A stretch of 64,000 nt of DNA from Streptosporangium roseum DSM 43021 (GCF_000024865.1 NC_013595.1:1736001-1800000); one strand, 5' to 3'; shown: positions 36,837-45,347, counted from the stretch's first letter. A program made the numbers and translations. Notes: generated from the letters alone by a model not told the origin.

Positions 36837-37691
36837 ATGACCTTTCTGCTGGACGAGATCGCCCTCGCCACCGCCCGGCTCGCCGAGGCAGGTGTGCCGT
36901 CGCCACGCACCGACGCCGAGGAGATCGCCGCATATGTCCACGGTGTCCGGCGCAGTGAGCTGCACAACGTGACGGACGCGGACTTCGACGCGCTGTTCTG
37001 GGAGGGGGTCGCGCGGCGTGAGGCCCGCGAACCACTCCAGCACATCACCGGGCGCGCCTACTTCCGCTACCTGTCCCTGGAGGTCGGGCCCGGCGTGTTC
37101 GTGCCGCGCCCGGAGACCGAGGTCGTGGCCGGGTGGGCCATCGAGCGGCTGCGGGAGATGGACGTCGCCTCCCCGGTGGTCGTGGACCTCGGCACCGGCT
37201 CCGGCGCCATCGCGCTGTCCATCGCCCAGGAGATCGCGCTGGCCACGGTGCACGCGGTCGAGGTCGACCCGGACGCCTACCGCTGGGCCAAGCGCAACAT
37301 CCTGGAGCACGGCCAGGGCCGGGTCCACCTGCACCCGGAGGACCTGGCCGACGCCCTGTCCGAGCTGAACGGCCAGGTGGACCTGGTCATCTCGAATCCG
37401 CCCTACATCCCGCCGGGGGCGATCCCCCGCGATCCCGAGGTGCGTGACTACGACCCGCACCGGGCGCTGTACGGCTCCGGCAGCGACGGTCTCGACGAGG
37501 TCAGGGCGGTGGAGCGGACCGCCAGGCGGCTGCTGCGTCCGGGCGGCTTCGTCGCCGTGGAACACGCCGACGAGCAGGGCACCCCGGTCTATCTGATCTT
37601 CTCCGAGGACAACGGCTGGCGCGACGTCCGCAGCCGCCAGGACCTCACCCGCAGGGACCGCTTCGTCACCGCCCGTTTCGGCCAGGAATAG
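36837..37691 (+). CDS. prmC: release factor glutamine methyltransferase
   Basis: 284 residues. Methylates the GGQ glutamine of release factors using SAM. N-terminal helical domain, PLQHITGRAYFRYL, PRPETE, SAM motif VVDLGTGSGAIALSIA, and catalytic NPPYIPPG. Starts 9 bp after prfA, so co-transcribed. Confidence 0.95.
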   Translation: MTFLLDEIALATARLAEAGVPSPRTDAEEIAAYVHGVRRSELHNVTDADFDALFWEGVARREAREPLQHITGRAYFRYLSLEVGPGVFVPRPETEVVAGWAIERLREMDVASPVVVDLGTGSGAIALSIAQEIALATVHAVEVDPDAYRWAKRNILEHGQGRVHLHPEDLADALSELNGQVDLVISNPPYIPPGAIPRDPEVRDYDPHRALYGSGSDGLDEVRAVERTARRLLRPGGFVAVEHADEQGTPVYLIFSEDNGWRDVRSRQDLTRRDRFVTARFGQE

Positions 37692-37702
37692 GCAGGAACG
37701 CG

Positions 37703-37921
37703 TTGGCGCGGTGCGAGCGAGCCGGTGGGCACAGTAGCTTTGGCTCGCTGGTGGCGGGTCGCTGGGCGAGGAGGCACGTGAGTGAGCGCAGCGAGCGAGC
37801 CGGTGGACACAGTAGCTTTGGCTCACTGATGGCGGGTCGCTGGGCGAGGAGGCACGTGAGTGAGCGCAGCGAGCGAGCCGATGGACACAGTAGCTTTGGC
37901 TCACTGATGACGAGCCGCTAG
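37703..37921 (+). CDS. repeat-encoded leader ORF before sua5
   Basis: 72 residues made of three 26-residue units such as SERSERAGGHSSFGSLMAGR followed by WARRHV. Two internal GTG codons (37778, 37856) each follow GAGGAGGCAC. The stop TAG (37919-37921) lies 13 nt before the sua5 GTG, close enough for coupling. Whether it is translated is unknown; it may simply be the reading of a repeat array whose period is a multiple of three. Confidence 0.3.
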   Translation: MARCERAGGHSSFGSLVAGRWARRHVSERSERAGGHSSFGSLMAGRWARRHVSERSERADGHSSFGSLMTSR

Positions 37922-37936
37922 GCGAGGAGGCAAAGT
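37715..37936 (+). repeat. three tandem 78-bp repeats before sua5
   Basis: Units begin at 37715, 37793 and 37871, each GAGCGAGCC..., with a period of exactly 78 bp and a few differences, the last ending in the sua5 start region. Each holds ACAGTAGCTTTGGCTC and GGCGAGGAGGCA. The final GAGGAGG is the ribosome binding site of sua5. Short arms in each unit can pair (GCGAGCC with GGCTCGC in unit 1; AGTGAGC with GCTCACT for units 2 and 3). Confidence 0.9.
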
Positions 37937-38600
37937 GAGCCGACGTTATGAATGCACGGATGCCGAGCAGCGAGCCGCCGGCCTGACCGACGCGGCGTCA
38001 GCCGTACGGCGGGGCGAGCTTGTGGTGCTCCCGACCGACACCGTCTACGGCATCGGCGCCGACGCTTTCACGCCGTCCGCCGTCACCTCCCTGCTGGAGG
38101 CCAAGGGGCGCGGCCGGGACATGCCGGTGCCCGTGCTGGTCGGCACCGTGCGCGCCGCCAACGCCCTCGTGGAGAACCTCGGTCCTTACGGCCAGGATCT
38201 CGTCGACTCCTTCTGGCCCGGTCCCCTCACGCTGATCTGCCGCGCCAACCGGTCGCTGTCATGGGACCTGGGCGACAGCAAGGGCACCGTCGCGATCCGG
38301 ATGCCCCTGCACTCGGTCGCTCTGGAGCTGCTCAAGGAGACCGGCCCGATGGCCGTCTCCAGCGCCAACCGCTCCGGGGCCCCCGCCGCCATCACGGCGG
38401 CCGACGCGGAGAAGCAGCTCGGTGACTCGGTCGCCGTCTATCTCGACGGCGGGCCGTGCGCCGACGACACCCCGTCCACGATCCTCGACCTGACCACGGC
38501 GGTTCCCCGGCTCCTGCGCCGCGGGGCCGTCTCGGTGGAGAAGCTGCGCGGGGTGATCGGCTACGTGGCGACGGACGCGGGTCCGGAGTCCGACGACTGA
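37935..38600 (+). CDS. sua5: L-threonylcarbamoyladenylate synthase
   Basis: 221 residues, YrdC/Sua5 family, short form without the C-terminal Sua5 domain. Makes threonylcarbamoyl-AMP from threonine, bicarbonate and ATP for the t6A37 tRNA modification. VVLPTDTVYGIGADAF and SSANRSGAPAA are family motifs. GTG start; GAGGAGG just upstream comes from the repeat array. The order prmC-sua5 is conserved. Confidence 0.93.
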   Translation: MSRRYECTDAEQRAAGLTDAASAVRRGELVVLPTDTVYGIGADAFTPSAVTSLLEAKGRGRDMPVPVLVGTVRAANALVENLGPYGQDLVDSFWPGPLTLICRANRSLSWDLGDSKGTVAIRMPLHSVALELLKETGPMAVSSANRSGAPAAITAADAEKQLGDSVAVYLDGGPCADDTPSTILDLTTAVPRLLRRGAVSVEKLRGVIGYVATDAGPESDD

Positions 38601-38605
38601 CCAGC

Positions 38606-38630
38606 GGATCCACGGCTTATGCCGTGATCC
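38606..38630 (+). terminator. hairpin after sua5
   Basis: CACGGC-TTAT-GCCGTG extended by GGAT/ATCC with a one-base bulge (38606-38630), 6 bp after the sua5 stop codon. Confidence 0.6.
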
Positions 38631-38708
38631 ATGCTGTCTGATTATCCTCGTGACGCGAGGCTGTCTCCCCGGTACCGTGAAGTCCGCCGACACTTCCGGG
38701 AGACGTCC

Positions 38709-40193
38709 ATGGGTAAGTTCGACGGAATGGACCCCAAGCTGGTCCGTGATCTGCTGTCCGAGGTCAATCAGGCGTCCAAGCAGATGCGGGCCGTCGAGGG
38801 CCAGGTCACCCGGCTGATGAGCGGGGCGGGTCTCTCCTCGCAGTCCACCCACCGTCCGTCGCAGATCGCCGACGCGTGCGAGGTGATGGTCCGCGACGTC
38901 TCCGCCCGCGTGGCACTGCTGGAGAAGAGGATCAGGCAGGAGTCGGCGCCTCTGGCCGAGCCGAAGGCCGGAGAGCCGAAGATCGCGGATTCCGGGGCGG
39001 ACGGTAAGTCCGAGCCGAAGCCGGATTCCGGGGCGGACGGTAAGTCCGAGCCGAAGCCGGAGAGGCCGAAGGTCGAGGATCTGAAGCCCGCCGTGCCCAA
39101 GGGCGACGAGGCTCCCCCGTCACGGGACCAGTCCCCGGACAGCGGTTCCAAGGACGACCCGAAGCCCGAGTCCAAGAAGGACACCGATTCCGGCTCCAAG
39201 GGGGAGACCGGTTCCAAGGGCGACGAGACGTCTCCGCGTAAGGGGGAGCCCACCTCCGAGGCGCCCCGGGGCGACCCCGATTCCCACAAGGTGACCGTCC
39301 ACGACCCGCGGACGGCGAACGTCAACGACACCGCTCCGGACGCCAAGCCGGACACCGGCTCCAAGGCTGACGAGACGTCTCCGCGTGATGGGGGTTCGGT
39401 TTCCGAGGCGCCTCCTCGGGTGGAGGGTGTCGATGACACCGGCTCCAAGGGGGAGACCGGTTCCAAGGGCGACGAGCGCTCGCCCAGGGACGGGGGCGGT
39501 GTCTCCGGTGTCGACCTCCCGGACACCGCGGGCAAGGACCACCCCGACGACGTCGACCAGCGGGGTGACATGAAGCCGAGGGTCGTGGCGGTGGACGGGG
39601 TGCAGGTGCTCCAGGTCCCGCTCGACTCGCCCACGGCGGCGGAGGTCGCCGAGCTGCTGAAGAACATCGAGGACATCCCGCCGCTGGAGATGCCCGGCGT
39701 CGAGGGCGCCTCCGATACCACCGGCGCGCAGCCCGACCGGGTCGACCCGACTCCGGCGCCGCCGTGGACCGACTCCGACATCTCCGTCCCCGACACGGTG
39801 GAGCCCGATCCCGAGCAGAGGGTCCAACCGCCGGGCACGGGCGGGGAGAGCGGCACCCAGTCGGCGGGGAACGCGCCCGGGAGCGCGGAGACGCCGCCCG
39901 CCGAGACAGCGGTGGGCGAGTCGGCGGCGCGGTGGGCGTCCGACGGCACCGACGTGGTCTCGGTCCAGGCGGATCCGCCGAGCGCCGACGCGCTCAGGAC
40001 GCTCGCCGACAACGCTCGCGACATCGAGCCGCTGGACATGCCCGGCGTGCAGGTTCCCGACGGCGAGACGTGGGGTGAGGGCGCGTGGGCGCCCATGGAC
40101 GTCGGGCCCGACGGCTCGGCGGGCGATGTGGATCCGGGAGACCCGCTGCAGCCGATCCCGCCGCCCGGCGGCGGACGGGTGGGCGGGCAGTGA
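38709..40193 (+). CDS. acidic, repetitive protein with N-terminal helical domain
   Basis: 494 residues, not recognised. Residues 1-80 are helical (DPKLVRDLLSEVNQASKQMR, ARVALLEKRIRQE), somewhat like small type VII secretion substrates. The rest is disordered and rich in Asp, Glu, Pro, Ser, Gly and Lys, with repeats: a 36-bp tandem encoding SGADGKSEPKPD (38988-39059), and DTGSKGETGSKGDE appearing twice. Two similar segments, IEDIPPLEMPGVEG and ARDIEPLDMPGVQV, lie near the end. ATG 38709 has GGGAG 7 nt upstream. Next to a WXG-like small protein; both lie between sua5 and glyA. Confidence 0.65.
   Translation: MGKFDGMDPKLVRDLLSEVNQASKQMRAVEGQVTRLMSGAGLSSQSTHRPSQIADACEVMVRDVSARVALLEKRIRQESAPLAEPKAGEPKIADSGADGKSEPKPDSGADGKSEPKPERPKVEDLKPAVPKGDEAPPSRDQSPDSGSKDDPKPESKKDTDSGSKGETGSKGDETSPRKGEPTSEAPRGDPDSHKVTVHDPRTANVNDTAPDAKPDTGSKADETSPRDGGSVSEAPPRVEGVDDTGSKGETGSKGDERSPRDGGGVSGVDLPDTAGKDHPDDVDQRGDMKPRVVAVDGVQVLQVPLDSPTAAEVAELLKNIEDIPPLEMPGVEGASDTTGAQPDRVDPTPAPPWTDSDISVPDTVEPDPEQRVQPPGTGGESGTQSAGNAPGSAETPPAETAVGESAARWASDGTDVVSVQADPPSADALRTLADNARDIEPLDMPGVQVPDGETWGEGAWAPMDVGPDGSAGDVDPGDPLQPIPPPGGGRVGGQ
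38988..39059 (+). repeat. 36-bp tandem duplication inside the acidic protein gene
   Basis: Two identical 36-bp units (starts 38988 and 39024), encoding DSGADGKSEPKP twice. In-frame expansion of a disordered segment. Confidence 0.85.
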
Positions 40194-40209
40194 GCGTGAG
40201 GAGTCTGTG

Positions 40210-40590
40210 ATGTTCGTGGATCCACCCGCACCGCAGCCGCTACAGCCGGGGGAGACCCCGCCCGCCTCGGCGGCTCCCGGCCTGCCGTCCCCGGACGGGA
40301 CGATCGCGTGGGAGTTCAACCCCGACTACCAGCGGCTGGTCACGATGTGGCGGCAGGTGCTCCCCACGCTCGACACCCTGACCTCCACCCTGGACAAGGC
40401 CTACCAGCTGGCCAGGAGCAGGGACGTCTGGGACGCCCCGGTCTCGGGGCGTTACGTGGAGGAGATGGCCGAGTGGCGCACCCGCCTCGGCCTCTACCGC
40501 CAGGCGATCCTCACCTCGATCAGCGACCAGGCGGCCGACACCCCGAGATGGGTGCCCGCCAACGCCGGCGCTCCGCACGCATTCTCGTGA
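40210..40590 (+). CDS. small WXG-like helical protein
   Basis: 126 residues, unknown. A Pro-rich N-terminus (1-30) is followed by two helices, TMWRQVLPTLDTLTSTLDKA and GRYVEEMAEWRTRLGLYRQA, joined by a turn with VWDAPVSGRY. This helix-turn-helix hairpin with a Trp at the turn recalls WXG100 proteins, though the exact W-x-G is missing. AGGAG lies 6 nt before ATG 40210; GTG 40207 is also possible. 16 bp after the acidic protein gene, so an operon pair. Confidence 0.6.
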   Translation: MFVDPPAPQPLQPGETPPASAAPGLPSPDGTIAWEFNPDYQRLVTMWRQVLPTLDTLTSTLDKAYQLARSRDVWDAPVSGRYVEEMAEWRTRLGLYRQAILTSISDQAADTPRWVPANAGAPHAFS

Positions 40591-40594
40591 CGGC

Positions 40595-40623
40595 GCGCCC
40601 CTGACTTCGGAAAACAGGGGCGC
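40595..40623 (+). terminator. hairpin before glyA
   Basis: GCGCCCCTG pairs with CAGGGGCGC (9 bp, 11-nt loop), 4 bp after the stop at 40590. Confidence 0.65.
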
Positions 40624-40667
40624 CCGGGCTTACAGTGGGGTGAGTCGTCATCCCTGGGGTGTGAGCC

Positions 40668-41933
40668 ATGGGCGCAGAGCCGTACTACGGGCCCGACTTC
40701 GGGCTCCTGCACAGGCAGGACCCAGAGGTCGCGCAGGTCCTCCTCGACGAGCTCGATCGGCTCCGCGGTGGCCTCCAGCTCATCGCCAGCGAGAACTTCG
40801 CCTCGCCGGCGGTGCTCGCCGCGCTCGGATCGACGCTCACCAACAAGTACGCCGAGGGGTATCCCGGCAGGCGCTACTACGCCGGCTGCGAGGTCGTCGA
40901 CCGGGCCGAGCGGCTCGCGATCGACCGGGCCAGGCGGCTGTTCGGCGCCGACCACGTCAACGTCCAGCCGCACTCGGGCGCCTCGGCGAACCTGGCGGCC
41001 TACGCCGCGCTGCTCCAGCCGGGCGACACGGTGCTGGCCATGGAGCTGTCACACGGCGGCCACCTCACCCACGGTTCCAAGGTCAACTTCTCCGGCCGGT
41101 GGTTCGACGTCGTCGCGTACGGCGTGCGCAGGGACACCGAGCTGATCGACTACGACGAGGTCAGGGAGCTGGCGCTGCGGCACCAGCCCAAGATGATCAT
41201 TTGTGGTGCCACGGCCTACCCGCGTGAGATCGACTTCGCCGCCTTCCGGGGGATCGCGGACGAGGTCGGCGCCTGGCTGCTGGCCGACGTCGCCCACACC
41301 GTCGGCCTGATGGCCGGAGGCGCCCTGCCGTCCGCCGTGCCGTACGCCGACGTGGTCACCTTCACCACGCACAAGGCGCTGCGCGGTCCGAGAGGCGGCG
41401 GGATCATGTGCACGCGGGAGCTGGCGGCCCGGATCGACCGGGCGGTCTTCCCGTTCGTCCAGGGAGGCCCGCTCATGCACGCGGTGGCGGCCAAGGCGGT
41501 GGCGTTCGGTGAGGCGCTCCGGCCGGAGTTCGCCGACTACGCGCGCCAGGTGGTGGCCAACGCCCAGGTGCTGGCCGACGCGCTGGCCGCCGAGGGGATG
41601 CGGCCCGTCTCCGGGGGCACCGACAGCCATCTGGCCCTGATCGACCTGCGCGACGTCGGGGTCACCGGTGCGGTGGCCGAGCAGCGGTGCACCGCCGCAG
41701 GGATCACACTGAACCGCAACACCATCCCCTACGACCCCGAGCCGCCCACGGTGACGTCCGGGATACGGGTGGGAACCCCCTGTGTCACGACGCAGGGGAT
41801 GGGGGCCGAGCAGATGAAAGAGGTGGCCTCGCTGGTGGCACAGGTCATCCGTAACCCTGACGCAGTGGGAGAGACCAGGGCGCGGGTGGCGGCCCTCACG
41901 GAGATCCATCAGATATATCCCAGCGAACTATGA
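40668..41933 (+). CDS. glyA: serine hydroxymethyltransferase
   Basis: 421 residues. PLP enzyme converting serine and tetrahydrofolate to glycine and methylene-tetrahydrofolate. LIASENFASPAVLAALGS, NVQPHSGASANLAAY, and the PLP lysine in FTTHKALRGPRGG are all present; RVGTPCVTTQGM near the end. Located between sua5 and wecA as in other actinobacteria. ATG 40668 follows GGGGTGTGAGCC, a poor ribosome binding site. Confidence 0.96.
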   Translation: MGAEPYYGPDFGLLHRQDPEVAQVLLDELDRLRGGLQLIASENFASPAVLAALGSTLTNKYAEGYPGRRYYAGCEVVDRAERLAIDRARRLFGADHVNVQPHSGASANLAAYAALLQPGDTVLAMELSHGGHLTHGSKVNFSGRWFDVVAYGVRRDTELIDYDEVRELALRHQPKMIICGATAYPREIDFAAFRGIADEVGAWLLADVAHTVGLMAGGALPSAVPYADVVTFTTHKALRGPRGGGIMCTRELAARIDRAVFPFVQGGPLMHAVAAKAVAFGEALRPEFADYARQVVANAQVLADALAAEGMRPVSGGTDSHLALIDLRDVGVTGAVAEQRCTAAGITLNRNTIPYDPEPPTVTSGIRVGTPCVTTQGMGAEQMKEVASLVAQVIRNPDAVGETRARVAALTEIHQIYPSEL

Positions 41934-41990
41934 GCTGTTCTGTGTCGTTTTCCGGTCACAGCTGGCCGGACTATCCGCGAAACTAGGTCC

Positions 41991-43286
41991 GTGCGCGAAT
42001 ATCTACTCATGGCGCTGGTGGCGGCAGCGGTGACCTACCTCCTGGTCCCGCTGGTCCGCGTGTTCGCCATCCGCATCGGTGCGATGCCAGAGGTCCGTGA
42101 CCGTGACGTGCACACCACCCCGACGCCCAGACTCGGCGGTCTGGCGATGTACGGGGGGCTCGTCGCCGGCCTGCTGATCGCCAGCCAGTTACCCTACGCC
42201 GGGGGCAGGCTGGCCGAGGGCAAGACCGTGATCGCGCTGATCGCGGCGGGTGGCCTGATCACCCTCACCGGCTTCCTGGACGACTGGTGGGGGATGGACG
42301 CCCTCATCAAACTCGCCGGGCAGGTCGGCGCCGCGGGTGTCCTCGTCGCCTTCGACGTCAGCCTGCCGTGGCTCCCGTTCCCCACCGCGCTGGGCGGTCA
42401 GATCATCCTCGACTCCACGCTGAGTCCACTGCTCACGATCCTGGTCGTGGTCGTCATGATCAACGCGGTGAACTTCGTCGACGGGCTGGACGGCCTGGCG
42501 GGCGGGATCGTCGGCATCGCCGCCATGGCCACCTGGACCTACTCCATCGTGCTGTCCAAGGACTACGGCGACACCAGCATCAACGTCACGGCGGCGATCG
42601 CCTCGGTGCTCATCGGCATGTGCCTGGGCTTCCTGCCGCACAACTTCCACCCGGCGAAGATCTTCATGGGTGACACCGGGGCGATGCTGATCGGCCTGGT
42701 CCTCGCGTCCACGATGATCACCATCACGCCCCTCGACTCGACCAGCATCAACCGCTTCCCGGTGATCCTGCCGATGCTGGTGCCGGTCGCCATCCTGGTG
42801 CTGCCGCTGCTCGACCTGATCATGGCGGTGATCCGGCGCACCTCCAACGGCCTGTCGCCGTTCTCCCCCGACCGGGGACATCTGCACCACCGGCTGCTGG
42901 ACATCGGTCACTCGCACCGGCGCAGCGTGCTGATCATGTACACCTGGACGTTCCTGTTCGCCTTCACGGTCGTGGCGATGTCCGTCGAGGGCGTCCCGCT
43001 CGTGCTGTTCCCGCTCACCGTGCTGCTGGCCGTGGGCGTGCTGGTGATGATGGCGCTGCCGAGCTGGCGCGCGCGCAAGAGCGGGGGCGGCGGTGCCGGC
43101 GCCGGCGGGCGTCACGTCCGCCCCGGCGGAGGGCCGGTCCAGGGGCAGAGCCGACCACTCCCGCCGGAGACGCCCGGCCCCCGGTCGGTGGCGGCCGACG
43201 ACGACACGGCGGTGCTCTCCGTGCTCCCTGACCTGTCACTTACCGCTCCCAGTCCGGGTTTCTCAGCCCCTGAGACGCCGCGCTGA
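41991..43286 (+). CDS. wecA: undecaprenyl-phosphate N-acetylhexosamine-1-phosphate transferase
   Basis: 431 residues, MraY/WecA family with about 11 membrane helices. Starts a surface polymer by moving sugar-1-phosphate from UDP-GlcNAc (or similar) onto undecaprenyl (decaprenyl) phosphate. Motifs: DRDVHTTPTPRLGG, NAVNFVDGLDGLAGG, FMGDTGAML and the cytoplasmic DRGHLHHRLLD. The C-terminal 75 residues are Gly/Pro-rich and not part of the family. GTG start. Conserved position just before the atp operon; it could provide the lipid-linked start point for the glycosyltransferases of this window, which is inference. Confidence 0.92.
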   Translation: MREYLLMALVAAAVTYLLVPLVRVFAIRIGAMPEVRDRDVHTTPTPRLGGLAMYGGLVAGLLIASQLPYAGGRLAEGKTVIALIAAGGLITLTGFLDDWWGMDALIKLAGQVGAAGVLVAFDVSLPWLPFPTALGGQIILDSTLSPLLTILVVVVMINAVNFVDGLDGLAGGIVGIAAMATWTYSIVLSKDYGDTSINVTAAIASVLIGMCLGFLPHNFHPAKIFMGDTGAMLIGLVLASTMITITPLDSTSINRFPVILPMLVPVAILVLPLLDLIMAVIRRTSNGLSPFSPDRGHLHHRLLDIGHSHRRSVLIMYTWTFLFAFTVVAMSVEGVPLVLFPLTVLLAVGVLVMMALPSWRARKSGGGGAGAGGRHVRPGGGPVQGQSRPLPPETPGPRSVAADDDTAVLSVLPDLSLTAPSPGFSAPETPR

Positions 43287-43288
43287 AC

Positions 43289-43330
43289 ACCTGCCGGAAA
43301 CCTCTTGATCGTTTACTTGAAACGGCAGGT
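43289..43330 (+). terminator. possible hairpin after wecA
   Basis: ACCTGCC (43289-43295) and GGCAGGT (43324-43330) pair over a 28-nt loop, just after the wecA stop. Confidence 0.3.
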
Positions 43331-43438
43331 AAAGGCGCTCTTCTGTGAGCTTGTGATAGCTTTCACTAGCAGCCGCTCAACAGGATGAGCCCTGCAAGGT
43401 AGCAATCGCTCGCTTGATAACAGTTACTTGGAGTGCCG

Positions 43439-43855
43439 ATGCAGGCCAACGACGTGCGCCTCCTGAAGGGGGCTGCGATACCCACGCTGCTGGTGGGGCT
43501 TGTCGTGGTCGTCGTCGCCGCCCTCGTGGCCGGAGGCAAGGGGGCGCTGGGCGCGGCGATCGGGGCACTGGTCGTCTGTGTCTTCTTCACCCTCGGCATC
43601 GTCGCGATCTCCTACGCCGGCCGAGTCTCGCCGATGGCGATGATGACCGCCGCGGTCGTGACCTACGCGGTGAAAATTCTCATAGTCATGGCCCTGTTGA
43701 AGGCGTTCGAGAACGCCACCGCGTTCGAGCCCAAGGCGTTCGGCTGGGGTGCCGTCGTGTGCACCGTCGCCTGGACCATCGGCGAGATGCGCGGGTTCAT
43801 GAAGCTCAAAATGCTCTATGTCGACCCCGATGGCAAGACCCCCGGGTCCGGGTGA
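43439..43855 (+). CDS. atpI: ATP synthase protein I-like membrane protein
   Basis: 138 residues with four membrane helices (about 10-32, 36-58, 68-92, 100-118) and a short cytoplasmic tail, MKLKMLYVDPDGK. This actinobacterial family stands before atpB in Streptomyces and M. tuberculosis, and AtpI proteins help assemble the c ring. ATG 43439 has GGAG 5 nt upstream; GTG 43433 is possible. Confidence 0.8.
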   Translation: MQANDVRLLKGAAIPTLLVGLVVVVVAALVAGGKGALGAAIGALVVCVFFTLGIVAISYAGRVSPMAMMTAAVVTYAVKILIVMALLKAFENATAFEPKAFGWGAVVCTVAWTIGEMRGFMKLKMLYVDPDGKTPGSG

Positions 43856-43903
43856 TACCCGATGAGGCGTAGTATCTCGCTCGCGTGTGTGACCGGGCCC
43901 GAT

Positions 43904-43933
43904 ATGACTAGTCCTCACCGCGGCTGCTATCGT
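43904..43933 (+). promoter_or_regulatory. candidate promoter of the atp operon
   Basis: ATGACT (43904-43909) and TATCGT (43928-43933) with an 18-nt spacer. The start point would lie near 43940, which suits a leaderless or nearly leaderless message from ATG 43944, the second Met of the next gene. Confidence 0.35.
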
Positions 43934-43934
43934 C

Positions 43935-44159
43935 ATGCCCGCGATGAGCGAGAAGAAAATCCGGCCCGAGGACGACGGCCGCGACTTTGCCAGCGCCGCT
44001 TGGTCGATCCCCAGCTATCTCCTCTCCGGGATGATTCTGTACGGCGGTGCCGGATGGTTGCTGTCCAAATGGACGGGCGTGATCGCTTTCACCCCGATCG
44101 GATTGATCCTCGGAGTCTCTCTCGCCGTCTACCTGGTCTACCGGAAGTACGGTCGCTAG
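43935..44159 (+). CDS. AtpZ/AtpI-family small membrane protein
   Basis: 74 residues (71 if ATG 43944 is used). Polar N-terminus, SEKKIRPEDDGRDFASAAW, then two membrane helices (IPSYLLSGMILYGGAGWLL and AFTPIGLILGVSLAVYLVY). Matches the AtpZ/AtpI pattern linked to F0 assembly. Directly precedes atpB. Confidence 0.75.
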   Translation: MPAMSEKKIRPEDDGRDFASAAWSIPSYLLSGMILYGGAGWLLSKWTGVIAFTPIGLILGVSLAVYLVYRKYGR

Positions 44160-44226
44160 CCTTCGGCGGCGGTCGCTTCGCTGACGAAGCCATTTCGATC
44201 CACTACCACGCTGAAGGGAACGCCGC

Positions 44227-45018
44227 GTGAGCACGCTGACGCTCCTCGCTTCCGGGGACGAGTTCACGCCTCCGGGCCTCGAACTCTTCGACCTCCCCCC
44301 GATCATTCCAGGCGTCGACTGGTTCACGAAGCCCGTGCTGCTGGCGCTTCTGAGCACGCTCATCGTCGTGGTCTTCTGCTGGTCCGCATTCGCAAATCCG
44401 AAGATCGTGCCCCGGGGCGTCCAGAACGTCGCCGAGATGGGCTACATGTTCGTCCGCGACCAGGTCGCCCGGCCGTTCCTCGGCAAGGACGCCGACCGGT
44501 GGATGGGCCTGCTGCTCAGCATCTTCTTCCTGGTCTGGATCTGGAACCTGATGGGGGTCGTCCCCGTCCTGCAGTTCCCCGTGGCCTCGCACATCGCCTT
44601 CCCGATCGTGCTTGCGCTCAGCATCTACGTCCTCAAGGTCTACCTGGGTGTCAAGCACCAGGGACCGGTCGGTTATTTCAAGAACATGATGTTCCCGCCG
44701 GGGTTGCCCAAGCCGATCTACGTGCTGCTGGCCCCGATCGAGTTCCTCTCGAACATGATCATCGCGCCCTTCACCCACGCGGTCCGACTGTTCGCCAACA
44801 TGTTCGCCGGCCACATCATCCTCGCGTTCTTCAGCATGGTCGGCTTCTGGTTCCTCTTCGAGAAGCTCACGCCGCTGGGTGCCCCGCTCGGCGTGGTCGG
44901 CGTCCTCATGACGATCGCCATGACCGGCTTCGAGATGTTCATCCAGTTCCTGCAGGCGTTCCTCTTCTCCATGCTCGCCGCGATGTACATCGGCAACTCG
45001 CTCCACGCCGAGCACTAA
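44227..45018 (+). CDS. atpB: F0F1 ATP synthase subunit a
   Basis: 263 residues, integral membrane stator subunit that forms the two proton half-channels. The essential arginine is in HAVRLFANMFAGH; the C-terminal helix has FEMFIQFLQAFLFSML. GTG 44227 follows GAAGGGAA. First structural gene of the operon. Confidence 0.96.
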   Translation: MSTLTLLASGDEFTPPGLELFDLPPIIPGVDWFTKPVLLALLSTLIVVVFCWSAFANPKIVPRGVQNVAEMGYMFVRDQVARPFLGKDADRWMGLLLSIFFLVWIWNLMGVVPVLQFPVASHIAFPIVLALSIYVLKVYLGVKHQGPVGYFKNMMFPPGLPKPIYVLLAPIEFLSNMIIAPFTHAVRLFANMFAGHIILAFFSMVGFWFLFEKLTPLGAPLGVVGVLMTIAMTGFEMFIQFLQAFLFSMLAAMYIGNSLHAEH

Positions 45019-45040
45019 GACCAACCTCGAATAGTCCAGA

Positions 45041-45060
45041 CCGGTGGGACGTCCCACCGG
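45041..45060 (+). promoter_or_regulatory. perfect 20-bp palindrome between atpB and atpE
   Basis: CCGGTGGGACGTCCCACCGG. As RNA it forms an 8-bp hairpin with an ACGT loop, 22 bp before the atpE ATG. Probably an mRNA processing or stabilising element that helps raise c-subunit output. Confidence 0.6.
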
Positions 45061-45082
45061 CCGACCGTAAAGGAATACAGGA

Positions 45083-45316
45083 ATGTCCGTCCTCGCTGAG
45101 GTCACCGGCTCCCTCAACGCTCTCGGCTCGATCGGCTACGGTCTCGCCGCCATCGGCCCCGGCATCGGCGTCGGCATCATCTTCGGTCAGGGTGTGCAGG
45201 CGATCGCCCGCCAGCCTGAGGCCTACGGCCTGATCCGCCAGAACATGCTGCTCGGCTTCGTTCTGACCGAGGCCCTGGCCCTGATCGGCCTCGTCGCGCC
45301 GTTCATGTTCCGCTAA
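45083..45316 (+). CDS. atpE: F0F1 ATP synthase subunit c
   Basis: 77 residues, two membrane helices joined by the RQPEAYGLIR loop. The proton-carrying carboxylate is E63 in FVLTEALALIG. GIGVGIIFGQG is the helix-packing glycine motif. Made in about ten copies per complex, hence the need for higher expression than its neighbours. TAAAGGAATACAGGA precedes the ATG. Confidence 0.97.
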   Translation: MSVLAEVTGSLNALGSIGYGLAAIGPGIGVGIIFGQGVQAIARQPEAYGLIRQNMLLGFVLTEALALIGLVAPFMFR

Positions 45317-45347
45317 GACGCAACAAACCTGACGGAAGGCTGCACAC

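Noticed and set aside
37715..37936. CRISPR-like array
   Set aside because: The repeats are directly adjacent without unique spacers and include the sua5 ribosome binding site.
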